Positions 8,057 to 15,947 of a stretch of DNA of 49,265 nucleotides are shown here, piece after piece (the first letter of the stretch is position 1; every line of letters starts with the position of its first letter). Source of the DNA: Clostridium sp. OM02-18AC. Lineage in GTDB: Bacteria > Bacillota > Clostridia > Lachnospirales > Lachnospiraceae. The stretch is from NCBI RefSeq assembly GCF_003481825.1, contig NZ_QULW01000025.1, positions 393-49,657 on the forward strand. Direction: 5' to 3'. Under the pieces are notes generated by a model. It was not told the origin of the DNA and did not search any database. It was given only the letters and a program-made list of their open reading frames with translations. Position numbers and translations under genes: made by a program.

Positions 8057-8929
8057 ATGGCTGAGCAGGAAAAGACAGCAGGTAAGTTATATCTTTGTGC
8101 GACCCCGATCGGAAATCTGGATGATATTACACTTCGGGTACTCAATACGTTAAAGGAAGCAGATCTGATTGCAGCAGAAGACACCAGACACAGCATCAAA
8201 CTGCTGAATCATTTTGGAATCAAAACTCCGATGACCAGTTATCATGAGTACAATAAGATTGACAAAGCACGCTATCTGGTGGAACAGATGCGCCAGGGGG
8301 TCAATATTGCACTGGTGACCGATGCGGGAACACCGGGAATTTCAGATCCGGGTGAAGAACTGGTGAAACAGTGTTATGAAGCCGGAATTGAAGTGACTTC
8401 CCTGCCGGGACCGGCAGCCTGCATTACAGCGTTGACTTTATCGGGGCTGGGAACAAGACGATTCTGTTTTGAGGCATTTCTTCCGGTGGATAAAAAGGAA
8501 CGTCAGTGGATTCTGGAAGAATTAAAAAGCGAGACACGGACGATGATCGTATATGAGGCACCGCATCATCTGGTGCGGACTTTGCAGGAATTATCCGATA
8601 CGTTAGGAGCAAACCGGCGCATTACCATTTGCCGGGAACTGACAAAAAAATATGAGGAAGCATATCGGACTACCTTTGCGGAGGCACTGGTTCATTATGA
8701 AAGTGAAGAGCCCAAAGGGGAATGTGTCATTGTAATTGAGGGAAAAAGCATCGATGAGTTGAAGGCAGAGCAGCAAAAATCCTGGGATGAAATGAGCCTG
8801 GAAGAACATATGGATCTTTACTTAAGCCAGGGGATGGATCGGAAAGATGCCATGAAGCAGGTTGCGAAAGACCGCGGTATCACAAAGCGCGATGTATATC
8901 GTATATTAATGGAACATAAGGAAGCATAA
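8057..8929 (+). CDS. rsmI: 16S rRNA (cytidine1402-2'-O)-methyltransferase
   Basis: This 290-residue protein of the tetrapyrrole-methylase fold 2'-O-methylates C1402 of 16S rRNA in the decoding centre, together with RsmH. Visible motifs are ATPIGNLDDIT (15-25), AEDTRHS (40-46), TDAGTPGISDPGE and LPGPAA. The ribosome site AGGAGG is 5 nt before ATG. The gap of 161 nt to the previous gene holds no clear hairpin; in B. subtilis the small gene yazA sits there and is absent here. The end of the gene is followed by 188 nt leading to the Xre regulator. Confidence 0.95.
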   Translation: MAEQEKTAGKLYLCATPIGNLDDITLRVLNTLKEADLIAAEDTRHSIKLLNHFGIKTPMTSYHEYNKIDKARYLVEQMRQGVNIALVTDAGTPGISDPGEELVKQCYEAGIEVTSLPGPAACITALTLSGLGTRRFCFEAFLPVDKKERQWILEELKSETRTMIVYEAPHHLVRTLQELSDTLGANRRITICRELTKKYEEAYRTTFAEALVHYESEEPKGECVIVIEGKSIDELKAEQQKSWDEMSLEEHMDLYLSQGMDRKDAMKQVAKDRGITKRDVYRILMEHKEA

Positions 8930-9022
8930 ACGCAGGGCTGAAATACAAGAACAAAGAATGCCGTGAATTCGAAGCAGGATGCATGTATAATCGGATTTGC
9001 GGCAAAAAAATGGGAAAATATG

Positions 9023-9052
9023 TCAAAATATCGCCATATATTATCAAAATAT
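9023..9052. promoter_or_regulatory. direct repeats TCAAAATAT upstream of the Xre gene
   Basis: TCAAAATAT occurs at 9023-9031 and 9044-9052, 21 bp apart, which is two helical turns on the same face of DNA. A similar TCAAAATAC lies at 9572-9580 in the fab promoter. The pair could be an operator for the Xre protein or a FabT-like protein. A TATAAT at 8986-8991 just upstream has no good -35. Confidence 0.35.
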
Positions 9053-9117
9053 TAAATCTATGGCATGTCTCTGAAATCCAATAAGATAGAGGTATTCAAA
9101 GGATAAGGAGATATGAC

Positions 9118-9456
9118 ATGGAAAATGAAAGGTTGCTGCTGAAGATTGAAGAATTGATGAAGCAGCGAGGATACAGCCGGTATCGGCTTTCTCAGTTAAG
9201 TGGAATCAAGCAATCAACCCTGACAACAATGTTTAACAAAAGAAGTACGGTCAGCATCGACAATTTGACTAAGATCAGCAAAGCATTTGACATGAAATGT
9301 TCGGAATTTTTAAGTCTGGTTGAAGACGATCCGGCGAAAAGCACTGCAAAAGACTTCCCGGTATGCGAATGGGAAGCGCTGAACAAAGATCTGAAGCATG
9401 TGGTGGTTCTGATGATGCGGCTTTTAAAAGACAATCAGCTTCAAAATCAGTCCTAA
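9118..9456 (+). CDS. Xre/Cro-type helix-turn-helix regulator
   Basis: This 112-residue protein has an HTH_3 domain at about 8-62: RYRLSQLSGIKQSTLTTMF is the turn and recognition helix, and TVSIDNLTKISKAFDMKCSEFL is the usual tail. The remaining 45 residues form a short helical C-terminus with no sensor domain. The ribosome site AAGGAG is 8 nt upstream. It lies directly before the fatty acid operon, in the place where streptococci have fabT, and in the place where B. subtilis has abrB after rsmI. It might control the fab operon, but nothing in the protein proves it. Confidence 0.88.
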   Translation: MENERLLLKIEELMKQRGYSRYRLSQLSGIKQSTLTTMFNKRSTVSIDNLTKISKAFDMKCSEFLSLVEDDPAKSTAKDFPVCEWEALNKDLKHVVVLMMRLLKDNQLQNQS

Positions 9457-9511
9457 TCGTTTGCGCAGAACAGATCTCAGGGCGGCAGGAAAAAAGAATA
9501 CCGAAACCAGG

Positions 9512-9552
9512 AAGCGTTTTGTCAGGAATATTGCTTGACAAAACGCTTTTTA
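9512..9552 (+). terminator. terminator of the Xre gene
   Basis: AAGCGTTTTGTCA pairs with TGACAAAACGCTT across an 11-nt loop, followed by a T-rich tail. The right arm contains TTGACA, the likely -35 element of the fab promoter. Confidence 0.85.
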
Positions 9553-9561
9553 TTCTATAAT
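9535..9561 (+). promoter_or_regulatory. promoter of the fatty acid synthesis operon
   Basis: A perfect TTGACA (9535-9540) and a perfect TATAAT (9556-9561) are separated by 15 nt, shorter than ideal. TAATAT at 9558-9563 gives a 17-nt spacer but a weaker -10. The region is AT-rich and the only strong promoter seen before fabH. Confidence 0.6.
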
Positions 9562-9571
9562 ATATAAAACG

Positions 9572-9601
9572 TCAAAATACTTTGAATATCAAAACATTTG
9601 A
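9572..9601. promoter_or_regulatory. FabT-type operator array at the fab promoter
   Basis: Alternating half-sites lie at a regular step: TCAAA 9572-9576, TTTGA 9581-9585, TCAAA 9589-9593, TTTGA 9597-9601. The central pair forms the perfect palindrome TTTGA-ATA-TCAAA, matching the streptococcal FabT box core TTTGA-TTA-TCAAA apart from the spacer. The array starts 10 bp after the -10, where a repressor would block transcription. A FabT-like protein is encoded at 21811. Confidence 0.7.
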
Positions 9602-9670
9602 AAATAAAAGTAAATTTAGGATGGTTGCGACAGAGTATCGCACGAATTTCAAGAGGAAACAGGTACGAAC

Positions 9671-10636
9671 ATGACAGGCAGAATTATTGGAACCGGTTCT
9701 TATGTTCCGGAGCGCATTGTGACGAATGAAGAATTGGCAGAAGTTGTGGATACCAGTGATGAGTGGATCGTTACCCGCACCGGAATCCATGAACGCCGGA
9801 TCGCTGAGACAGAGGGTACCAGTGTACTGGCTTCCCGGGCAGCCGAGCGTGCCCTGGAGAACGCAAAGGTTACGGCAGAAGAGATTGAGTTTATTTTGCT
9901 TGCAACTTCTTCTCCGGATTACTGTTTCCCAAATGGGGCCTGTGAAGTACAGGCGGCGATTGGTGCAGTACACGCGATGGCATTTGATATCAGTGCGGCA
10001 TGTTCCGGATTTGAGATTGCCCTCAGCACGGCACAGGCCTTTCTTCAGGCAGGTACGTACAAGACAGGACTGATCATTGGTGCAGACTGTTTAAGCAAGC
10101 TGACAGACTGGAGCGACCGGGGCACCTGTGTGTTGTTTGGTGATGGGGCCGGGGCAGCGGTGATCCGCGCAGATGAAAAGACCGGCGTTATTCACAGTGT
10201 TATGGGTTCCGACGGTGCGCGAGGCATGGTACTTTCCTGTCTAGCACGCAGCGAGGGGAACTTTTTAAACGGAAAGAAACCGGAACTGGGTTACATTTCT
10301 ATGAATGGTCAGGAAGTGTTTAAGTTCGCAGTGAAAAAAGTTCCGGAATGCATTCATCAGGTACTTTCTGAAAGCGGTACAGATATGGATGATATTCGGT
10401 ACTTTATTCTTCATCAGGCAAACTACCGGATCTGTGAGGCTGTGGCAAAACGGTTGAAGCAGCCGCTCGATAAGGTGCCGATGAACATTGACAAGTATGG
10501 AAATACCTCCGGGGCTACGGTTCCGATCCTGTTAGATCAGTTAAACCGGGAAGGAAAGCTGAAACGGGGTGACAAACTGGTGCTTGCCGGTTTTGGCGGA
10601 GGACTTACCTGGGGCGCAGTGCTGCTGGAATGGTAG
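9671..10636 (+). CDS. fabH: beta-ketoacyl-ACP synthase III
   Basis: This 321-residue condensing enzyme starts fatty acid chains by joining an acyl-CoA to malonyl-ACP. The catalytic triad is visible: Cys111 in ISAACSGF, His248 in LHQAN, and Asn278 in KYGNTSGAT. The dimer-interface motif GADCLS and the C-terminal GFGGGLTWGA are typical, and the length is standard. The leader of about 100 nt contains the FabT-type half-sites. It is the first gene of the operon, as in Streptococcus fabH-acpP-fabK. Acyl-CoA preference (acetyl or branched) cannot be read with confidence. Confidence 0.97.
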   Translation: MTGRIIGTGSYVPERIVTNEELAEVVDTSDEWIVTRTGIHERRIAETEGTSVLASRAAERALENAKVTAEEIEFILLATSSPDYCFPNGACEVQAAIGAVHAMAFDISAACSGFEIALSTAQAFLQAGTYKTGLIIGADCLSKLTDWSDRGTCVLFGDGAGAAVIRADEKTGVIHSVMGSDGARGMVLSCLARSEGNFLNGKKPELGYISMNGQEVFKFAVKKVPECIHQVLSESGTDMDDIRYFILHQANYRICEAVAKRLKQPLDKVPMNIDKYGNTSGATVPILLDQLNREGKLKRGDKLVLAGFGGGLTWGAVLLEW

Positions 10637-10709
10637 TAAGGAAAACAGATTTACGATCCGTTTTCTTCAAACATATAAAAACAATTACATAGTAAAGGAG
10701 ATTAAAATT

Positions 10710-10943
10710 ATGTTAGAGAAGATGAAAGAAATTATTGCAGATCAGTTAAGCGTAGATGCAGACAGCATCACTGAGGCTTCTTCCTTCAAAGAGGATTTAG
10801 GTGCGGATTCCCTGGATCTGTTCGAGCTGGTAATGGCTCTGGAGGATGAGTACTCCGTAGAGATCCCGTCTGACGACCTGCAGAACCTGCTGACAGTTGG
10901 TGATGTTATGAATTACCTGAAGGAGAAAGGTGTAGAGGCATAA
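10710..10943 (+). CDS. acpP: acyl carrier protein
   Basis: This 77-residue acidic carrier protein holds growing acyl chains on a 4'-phosphopantetheine arm. The attachment site is Ser34 in GADSLDLFEL. The four-helix pattern and length are standard. Start ATG 10710 follows AAAGGAG by 9 nt; longer in-frame versions upstream lack a ribosome site. It is the second gene of the operon, with all its partner enzymes downstream. Confidence 0.97.
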   Translation: MLEKMKEIIADQLSVDADSITEASSFKEDLGADSLDLFELVMALEDEYSVEIPSDDLQNLLTVGDVMNYLKEKGVEA

Positions 10944-11035
10944 GCCCTGCACCCTTTTTTGGCGAATGCCGCGACAACGGGAGAAACTGCGCAGAATATG
11001 TTTCACCTGTTAAAAGAGTGAGTTGGAGGAGTCAG

Positions 11036-11962
11036 ATGAAAACGAGAATTACAGAACTCTTGGGAATTGAATACCCGATCATTCAGGGTGGTATGGCATG
11101 GGTGGCAGAGAGCCATCTGGCAGCTGCGGTATCCGCTGCTGGCGGTCTGGGACTGATCGGCGGGGCGAATGCACCGGCTGAGGTCATCCGGAATTATATC
11201 CGTGAGGTAAAAGCTGCAACAGACAAGCCATTCGGTGTCAATGTGATGCTGATGAGCCCTTACGCAGATGAAGTAGCAAAAGTAGTCGTGGAAGAAGGCG
11301 TGAAGGTTGTTACGACCGGAGCCGGAAACCCGGAAAAATATATGGAGATGTGGAAGGCAGCAGGTGTGAAGGTCATCCCGGTTGTTGCATCTGTAGCTCT
11401 GGCAAAGAGAATGGAGCGCTACGGCGCAGATGCAGTTGTAGCAGAGGGCACAGAGTCCGGCGGACATATCGGTGAGGCAACCACCATGACACTGGTACCG
11501 CAGGTAGTAGATGCTGTTTCCATTCCGGTGATCGCAGCAGGCGGTATCGGTGATGGCAGAGGCATCGCAGCGGCATTTATGCTGGGGGCTGAGGCCGTGC
11601 AGATGGGAACCCGTTTCCTGGTAGCGAAAGAGTGTATTGTCCATCAGAATTATAAAGACCGTGTCTTAAAGGCAAAGGATATCGATTCTACCGTAACCGG
11701 ACGCACTCATGGACATCCGGTGCGCTGTCTGAGAAACCAGATGACCAGAGAGTATGTGAAGCTGGAGAACGAAGGAAAGAGCTTTGAGGAACTGGAGTAC
11801 CTGACACTTGGAACGCTGCGCAAGGCAGTCCAGGAGGGCGATGTAGCGCATGGAACCGTGATGGCAGGACAGATTGCAGGTATGGTTTCCAAGGAGCAGA
11901 CCTGTAAGGAAATGATCGATGAGATGATGGCACAGGCGGAGAAACTTCTGGGCCGCAAATAG
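11036..11962 (+). CDS. fabK: enoyl-ACP reductase II (FMN-dependent)
   Basis: This 308-residue FMN-binding TIM-barrel protein reduces trans-2-enoyl-ACP, the last step of each elongation round. The N-terminus ELLGIEYPIIQGGMAWVAE and the phosphate-binding segments AEGTESGGHIG, IAAGGIGDGRG and GAEAVQMGTRF are typical of FabK. ATG 11036 is chosen because GGAGGA lies 5 nt upstream; the GTG at 11018 overlaps nothing useful. No FabI-type reductase is in the operon, so FabK is probably the main enoyl reductase, which would predict low triclosan sensitivity, as known for FabK-dependent species. Confidence 0.94.
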   Translation: MKTRITELLGIEYPIIQGGMAWVAESHLAAAVSAAGGLGLIGGANAPAEVIRNYIREVKAATDKPFGVNVMLMSPYADEVAKVVVEEGVKVVTTGAGNPEKYMEMWKAAGVKVIPVVASVALAKRMERYGADAVVAEGTESGGHIGEATTMTLVPQVVDAVSIPVIAAGGIGDGRGIAAAFMLGAEAVQMGTRFLVAKECIVHQNYKDRVLKAKDIDSTVTGRTHGHPVRCLRNQMTREYVKLENEGKSFEELEYLTLGTLRKAVQEGDVAHGTVMAGQIAGMVSKEQTCKEMIDEMMAQAEKLLGRK

Positions 11963-12007
11963 AGTAGGAATAGATTAAGTATTTGAACGCAAAAAGGAGC
12001 AAGAGTG

Positions 12008-12931
12008 ATGAGCAGGATCGCATTTATTTACCCGGGACAGGGCGCGCAGGTGTGCGGCATGGGACAGGATTTTTATGAGCAGACAAAGGCTGGAAAAGAG
12101 ACCTTTGACCTGGCAAGCGAGATTCTGGGTTTTTCCGTTCCGGAGCTTTGCTTTACGGAGAATGACCGTCTGGATATCACAGAGTATACCCAGGCTGCGA
12201 TGGTGACTACCAGCATTGCCATGACAAAGGTACTGGAAGAAAAGGGCGTGAAGCCGGATGTAACAGCAGGGCTTAGCCTGGGCGAATATTGCGCACTCTA
12301 TGCGGCCGGTGTTATGAGCGAGAAGGATGCCATTGCAACGGTAAGACAGAGAGGCATTCTGATGCAGCAGGCAGTTCCGGCAGGACAGGGAGCGATGGCT
12401 GCTGTCCTGGCTATGGATGCCGCAGCCATTGAAGAAACCATTGCAGATATCGATGGCGTGCAGATCGCGAACTATAACTGTCCGGGACAGATCGTAATTT
12501 CCGGAAAAAAAGAGGCAGTCGAGACTGCCTGTGAGAAACTAAAGGAAGCAGGGGCAAAGCGCACGATTCTGTTAAATGTGAGCGGACCATTCCATTCCCG
12601 CATGCTGACCGGTGCCGGTGAGAAGCTGGGTGAGGTACTGGAAAACGTGGAGGTTCACACTCCGGTGATCCCGTATGTGGCGAATGTGACTGCACAGTAT
12701 GTAACGGATGCCGCAGAGGTAAAACCGCTTCTGATGAAACAGGTTTCTTCTTCTGTCAGATGGGAACAGAGTGTACGCACCATGCTGGCTGACGGAGTAG
12801 ATACCTTTGTCGAGATCGGACCGGGTAAGACTTTAAGCGGATTTATGAGAAAGATCGACAGAACCGTAAAGGTTCTTAATATAGAGAAGCTGGATGACGT
12901 GTTAAAAGTTGTGGAGGAACTCGGATGTTAA
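12008..12931 (+). CDS. fabD: malonyl-CoA:ACP transacylase
   Basis: This 307-residue enzyme moves the malonyl group from CoA to ACP. The nucleophile Ser90 is in GLSLGEY, His196 in GPFHSRML, and the N-terminal oxyanion segment is YPGQGAQ. Length is standard. The start is ATG 12008, with AAGGAG about 10 nt upstream; a GTG immediately before is in frame but less likely. The stop codon lies inside the next gene (7-nt overlap), which suggests translational coupling with fabG. Confidence 0.96.
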   Translation: MSRIAFIYPGQGAQVCGMGQDFYEQTKAGKETFDLASEILGFSVPELCFTENDRLDITEYTQAAMVTTSIAMTKVLEEKGVKPDVTAGLSLGEYCALYAAGVMSEKDAIATVRQRGILMQQAVPAGQGAMAAVLAMDAAAIEETIADIDGVQIANYNCPGQIVISGKKEAVETACEKLKEAGAKRTILLNVSGPFHSRMLTGAGEKLGEVLENVEVHTPVIPYVANVTAQYVTDAAEVKPLLMKQVSSSVRWEQSVRTMLADGVDTFVEIGPGKTLSGFMRKIDRTVKVLNIEKLDDVLKVVEELGC

Positions 12932-13665
12932 CTGGAAAGATCGCAGTGGTGACCGGCGCAAGCCGCGGCATCGGAAAAGAAATCGCAAAGACCTTGGCAG
13001 CAAAAGGAGCGACGGTTGTTGTCAACTATAACGGCTCTGCAGCAAGAGCAGAGGAAACGGTAAAAGAGATCGAGGCACTGGGCGGCAAGGCAGAGGCCCT
13101 GCAGTGCAATGTGTCTGAGTACGACAAGGCAGCAGAGATGATGGAGTATGTGGTGAAAACCTACGGCCGCGTAGACATTCTGGTCAACAATGCCGGCATC
13201 ACCCGCGATAACCTGCTGATGAAGATGAGCGAGGAAGATTTTGACGCAGTCTTAAACACCAACTTAAAGGGTGCGTTCAACTGCATTAAGCATATTTCCC
13301 GCCAGATGTTAAAGCAGAAGAGCGGACATATCGTAAACATCTCATCGGTATCCGGTGTGATGGGAAATGCAGGCCAGGTAAACTACAGCGCATCCAAAGC
13401 TGGCGTGATCGGTATGACCAAGGCAGTGGCAAGGGAAATGGCAAGCAGAGGCATTACCTGCAACGCAGTCGCACCGGGATTTATCAAAACCGATATGACG
13501 GATGTGCTGTCAGATACCATTAAGGAAAACATCAATGCACAGATTCCGATGAAAAAATTCGGTGAGACAGAGGATGTCGCAAATCTGGTCGCATTTTTAG
13601 CATCCGATGCGGCAAAGTACATTACAGGACAGGTCATCTGCGTCGACGGCGGAATGGCTATGTAA
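12925..13665 (+). CDS. fabG: 3-oxoacyl-ACP reductase
   Basis: This 246-residue NADPH-dependent short-chain dehydrogenase reduces 3-oxoacyl-ACP. The cofactor motif is GASRGIG at 11-17, NNAG is at 88-91, and the catalytic set is Ser141, Tyr154 and Lys158 (YSASK). The FabG-typical LKGAFNC and ending TGQVICVDGGMAM are present. It overlaps fabD by 7 nt. Confidence 0.96.
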   Translation: MLTGKIAVVTGASRGIGKEIAKTLAAKGATVVVNYNGSAARAEETVKEIEALGGKAEALQCNVSEYDKAAEMMEYVVKTYGRVDILVNNAGITRDNLLMKMSEEDFDAVLNTNLKGAFNCIKHISRQMLKQKSGHIVNISSVSGVMGNAGQVNYSASKAGVIGMTKAVAREMASRGITCNAVAPGFIKTDMTDVLSDTIKENINAQIPMKKFGETEDVANLVAFLASDAAKYITGQVICVDGGMAM

Positions 13666-13695
13666 TGTTGAAAGGAAGATAACAGGAGAATCGAT

Positions 13696-14934
13696 ATGAG
13701 CAGACGAGTAGTAGTAACCGGCATGGGTGCCATCACCCCGATCGGAAACAGTGTAGAAGAATTCTGGAACAGTTTAAAAGAAAAGAAAGTCGGCATTGGC
13801 CCGATCACCTATTTTGATACCACAGACTATAAGGCAAAGCTGGCAGCAGAGGTGAAAGATTTTGATCCGAAGCAGTACATGGATCCAAAGGCAGCCAAAA
13901 GAATGGAGCAGTTCTGCCAGTTCGCAGTTGCAGCAACCAGACAGGCAGTGGAGGATGCAGGACTTGATATGAGCCAGGAAGATCCGTTCCGTGTGGGCGT
14001 GAGCATCGGTTCCGGTATCGGAAGCCTGCAGTCCGTAGAGCGTGAGTACAAAAAGCTTCTGGACAAAGGACCGGGCCGTGTGAACCCGCTTTTGGTTCCG
14101 CTGATGATCAGCAACATGGCAGCAGGAAATGTTTCTATCCAGTTTGGCATGAAGGGGAAATGCATCAACGTGGTAACTGCATGTGCAACCGGTACCCACT
14201 CCATCGGTGAGGCATTCCGTACGATTCAGTATGGCGATGCAGACGTAATGGTAGCAGGCGGTGCAGAGGCAAGCATTACCCCGATCGGTGTAGCAGGCTT
14301 TACTGCCCTGACTGCATTAAATACAACCGAGGATCCGTCCCGCGCATCCATCCCGTTTGACGCAGAGCGCGGAGGCTTCATCATGGGCGAGGGTGCAGGT
14401 GTTGTTGTACTGGAGTCCTTAGAACATGCACAGGCAAGAGGTGCAAAGATCTACGCAGAGCTGGCTGGCTACGGCGCAACCGGCGATGCATACCATATCA
14501 CTTCCCCGGCTGAGGACGGAAGCGGTGCGGCAAAGGCTATGGAGATGGCGATCGCAGATGCCGGCATGAAGCCGGAAGATGTAGATTACATCAATGCACA
14601 TGGTACCAGCACCCATCACAATGACTTATTTGAGACCAAGGCGATCAAGCTGGCATTAGGTGATCATGCTTACAAGACCAGGATCAATTCCACCAAGTCT
14701 ATGATCGGACATCTTCTGGGCGCAGCAGGCGGTGTTGAGTTCATCACCTGTGTAAAATCTATTCAGGAAGGCTTTGTTCATGCAACTGCAGGACTTGAGA
14801 AGGATGATCCGGAGTGCGATCTGGACTACTGCAAGGGCGAGGGCGTACAGATGGATGTAAATTGTGCGATCTCCAATTCCCTGGGATTTGGCGGTCACAA
14901 CGCAACCCTGCTGGTAAAGAAATTCGAGGCGTAA
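13696..14934 (+). CDS. fabF: beta-ketoacyl-ACP synthase II
   Basis: This 412-residue elongating condensing enzyme has the Cys-His-His triad: Cys163 in VTACATGTHSIG, His302 in AHGTSTHHND and His339 in KSMIGHLLGAAG. The C-terminal SNSLGFGGHNA loop is intact. AGGAGA lies 8 nt before ATG. It is the only elongating synthase in the window, so FabF probably serves both saturated and unsaturated chains; no FabB or FabM-like gene is seen. Confidence 0.97.
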   Translation: MSRRVVVTGMGAITPIGNSVEEFWNSLKEKKVGIGPITYFDTTDYKAKLAAEVKDFDPKQYMDPKAAKRMEQFCQFAVAATRQAVEDAGLDMSQEDPFRVGVSIGSGIGSLQSVEREYKKLLDKGPGRVNPLLVPLMISNMAAGNVSIQFGMKGKCINVVTACATGTHSIGEAFRTIQYGDADVMVAGGAEASITPIGVAGFTALTALNTTEDPSRASIPFDAERGGFIMGEGAGVVVLESLEHAQARGAKIYAELAGYGATGDAYHITSPAEDGSGAAKAMEMAIADAGMKPEDVDYINAHGTSTHHNDLFETKAIKLALGDHAYKTRINSTKSMIGHLLGAAGGVEFITCVKSIQEGFVHATAGLEKDDPECDLDYCKGEGVQMDVNCAISNSLGFGGHNATLLVKKFEA

Positions 14935-14952
14935 GTCGTTAGGAGGTAGACC

Positions 14953-15462
14953 ATGACGATTGATGAGATCGTAACACTGATCCAGGCTGTTTCCGATAAC
15001 GGCCTGACCAGTTTTGTATATGAAGAGGGTGACCAGAAGCTGGTCCTCAAGAAAAAAAAGAAGAAAAACGTGGCACAGGCTCCGGTTGCCCCGGTTGTGA
15101 TCTCACAGCCGGCAGCCCCGATGATGGGTGCAATGCCGATGCCGCTTCCGGCGGCTCCTGCAGCCGCTCCTGAGGCAGCGGAAAAGCCTGCTGAGGAGAA
15201 GAAAGAAAGCACTTTAGACATTGGTTCTGATAAGGTTGTAACTTCTCCGCTTGTAGGAACCTTCTATTCTTCTGCTTCCCCGGAGGCAGAGGCATTTGTC
15301 AAAGAGGGGGATACCGTAAAGAAGGGACAGGTGCTTGGCATCATTGAGGCTATGAAGCTGATGAACGAGATCGAGAGCGAATATGACGGTGTGGTAGAGG
15401 CAGTTCTGGTAAACAACGAGGATATCGTTGAGTACGGACAGCCGTTGTTCCGCATCCGGTAG
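14953..15462 (+). CDS. accB: biotin carboxyl carrier protein of acetyl-CoA carboxylase
   Basis: This 169-residue carrier has an N-terminal helix, a flexible Ala/Pro-rich linker (about 42-82) and a C-terminal biotinyl domain. Lys135 in EAMKLMNEI is the biotinylation site. The thumb-like insertion SSASPEAEAFV is present, as in AccB. A run of six lysines at 33-38 before the linker is striking but lies in the flexible part. GGAGG is 6 nt upstream. It acts with AccC and the fused AccDA downstream. Confidence 0.96.
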   Translation: MTIDEIVTLIQAVSDNGLTSFVYEEGDQKLVLKKKKKKNVAQAPVAPVVISQPAAPMMGAMPMPLPAAPAAAPEAAEKPAEEKKESTLDIGSDKVVTSPLVGTFYSSASPEAEAFVKEGDTVKKGQVLGIIEAMKLMNEIESEYDGVVEAVLVNNEDIVEYGQPLFRIR

Positions 15463-15472
15463 GAGGAACATT

Positions 15473-15901
15473 ATGAGACTGGGAATCAAAGAAATTCAGG
15501 AGATCATTCCGCATAGACATCCATTTTTACTGATTGATTTTATCGATGAGCTGGAGCCGGGCGTACGTGCGGTTGGATATAAATCCGTTACCTTTAACGA
15601 GCCGCAGTTTAATGGCCATTTTCCGGGACAGCCGGTTATGCCGGGCGTGCTGATGATCGAGGCTCTGGCACAGGTTGGCGCCGTAGCGATCTTAAGTCTT
15701 CCGGAGAATAAGGGCAAGACCGCATTCTTCGGTGCGATCAACAATGCGAAGTTTAAGCAGATGGTGCTGCCGGGCGACCGGTTAAAGCTGGAGTGTGAGA
15801 TCATCAAGCGCAAAGGGCCGATCGGAGTCGGCAAGGCCGTTGCAACCAATGCAGAGGGCAAGGTAGCAGTATCCGCAGAGCTGACCTTTGCGATCCAGTA
15901 A
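15473..15901 (+). CDS. fabZ: 3-hydroxyacyl-ACP dehydratase
   Basis: This 142-residue hot-dog fold enzyme dehydrates 3-hydroxyacyl-ACP. The catalytic pair is His49 in NGHFPGQPVMPGV and Glu63 in MIEALAQ. PHRHPFLLID near the N-terminus is typical. AGGAGG lies 6 nt before ATG 15473, only 10 nt after accB. Since no fabM gene is visible, any isomerase activity for unsaturated fatty acids would have to come from this protein or from outside the window; sequence does not decide. Confidence 0.96.
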   Translation: MRLGIKEIQEIIPHRHPFLLIDFIDELEPGVRAVGYKSVTFNEPQFNGHFPGQPVMPGVLMIEALAQVGAVAILSLPENKGKTAFFGAINNAKFKQMVLPGDRLKLECEIIKRKGPIGVGKAVATNAEGKVAVSAELTFAIQ

Positions 15902-15947
15902 GGATATTTAAGGCAGACAGTGACAGAAACAGAGTAGAGGTACGGGA

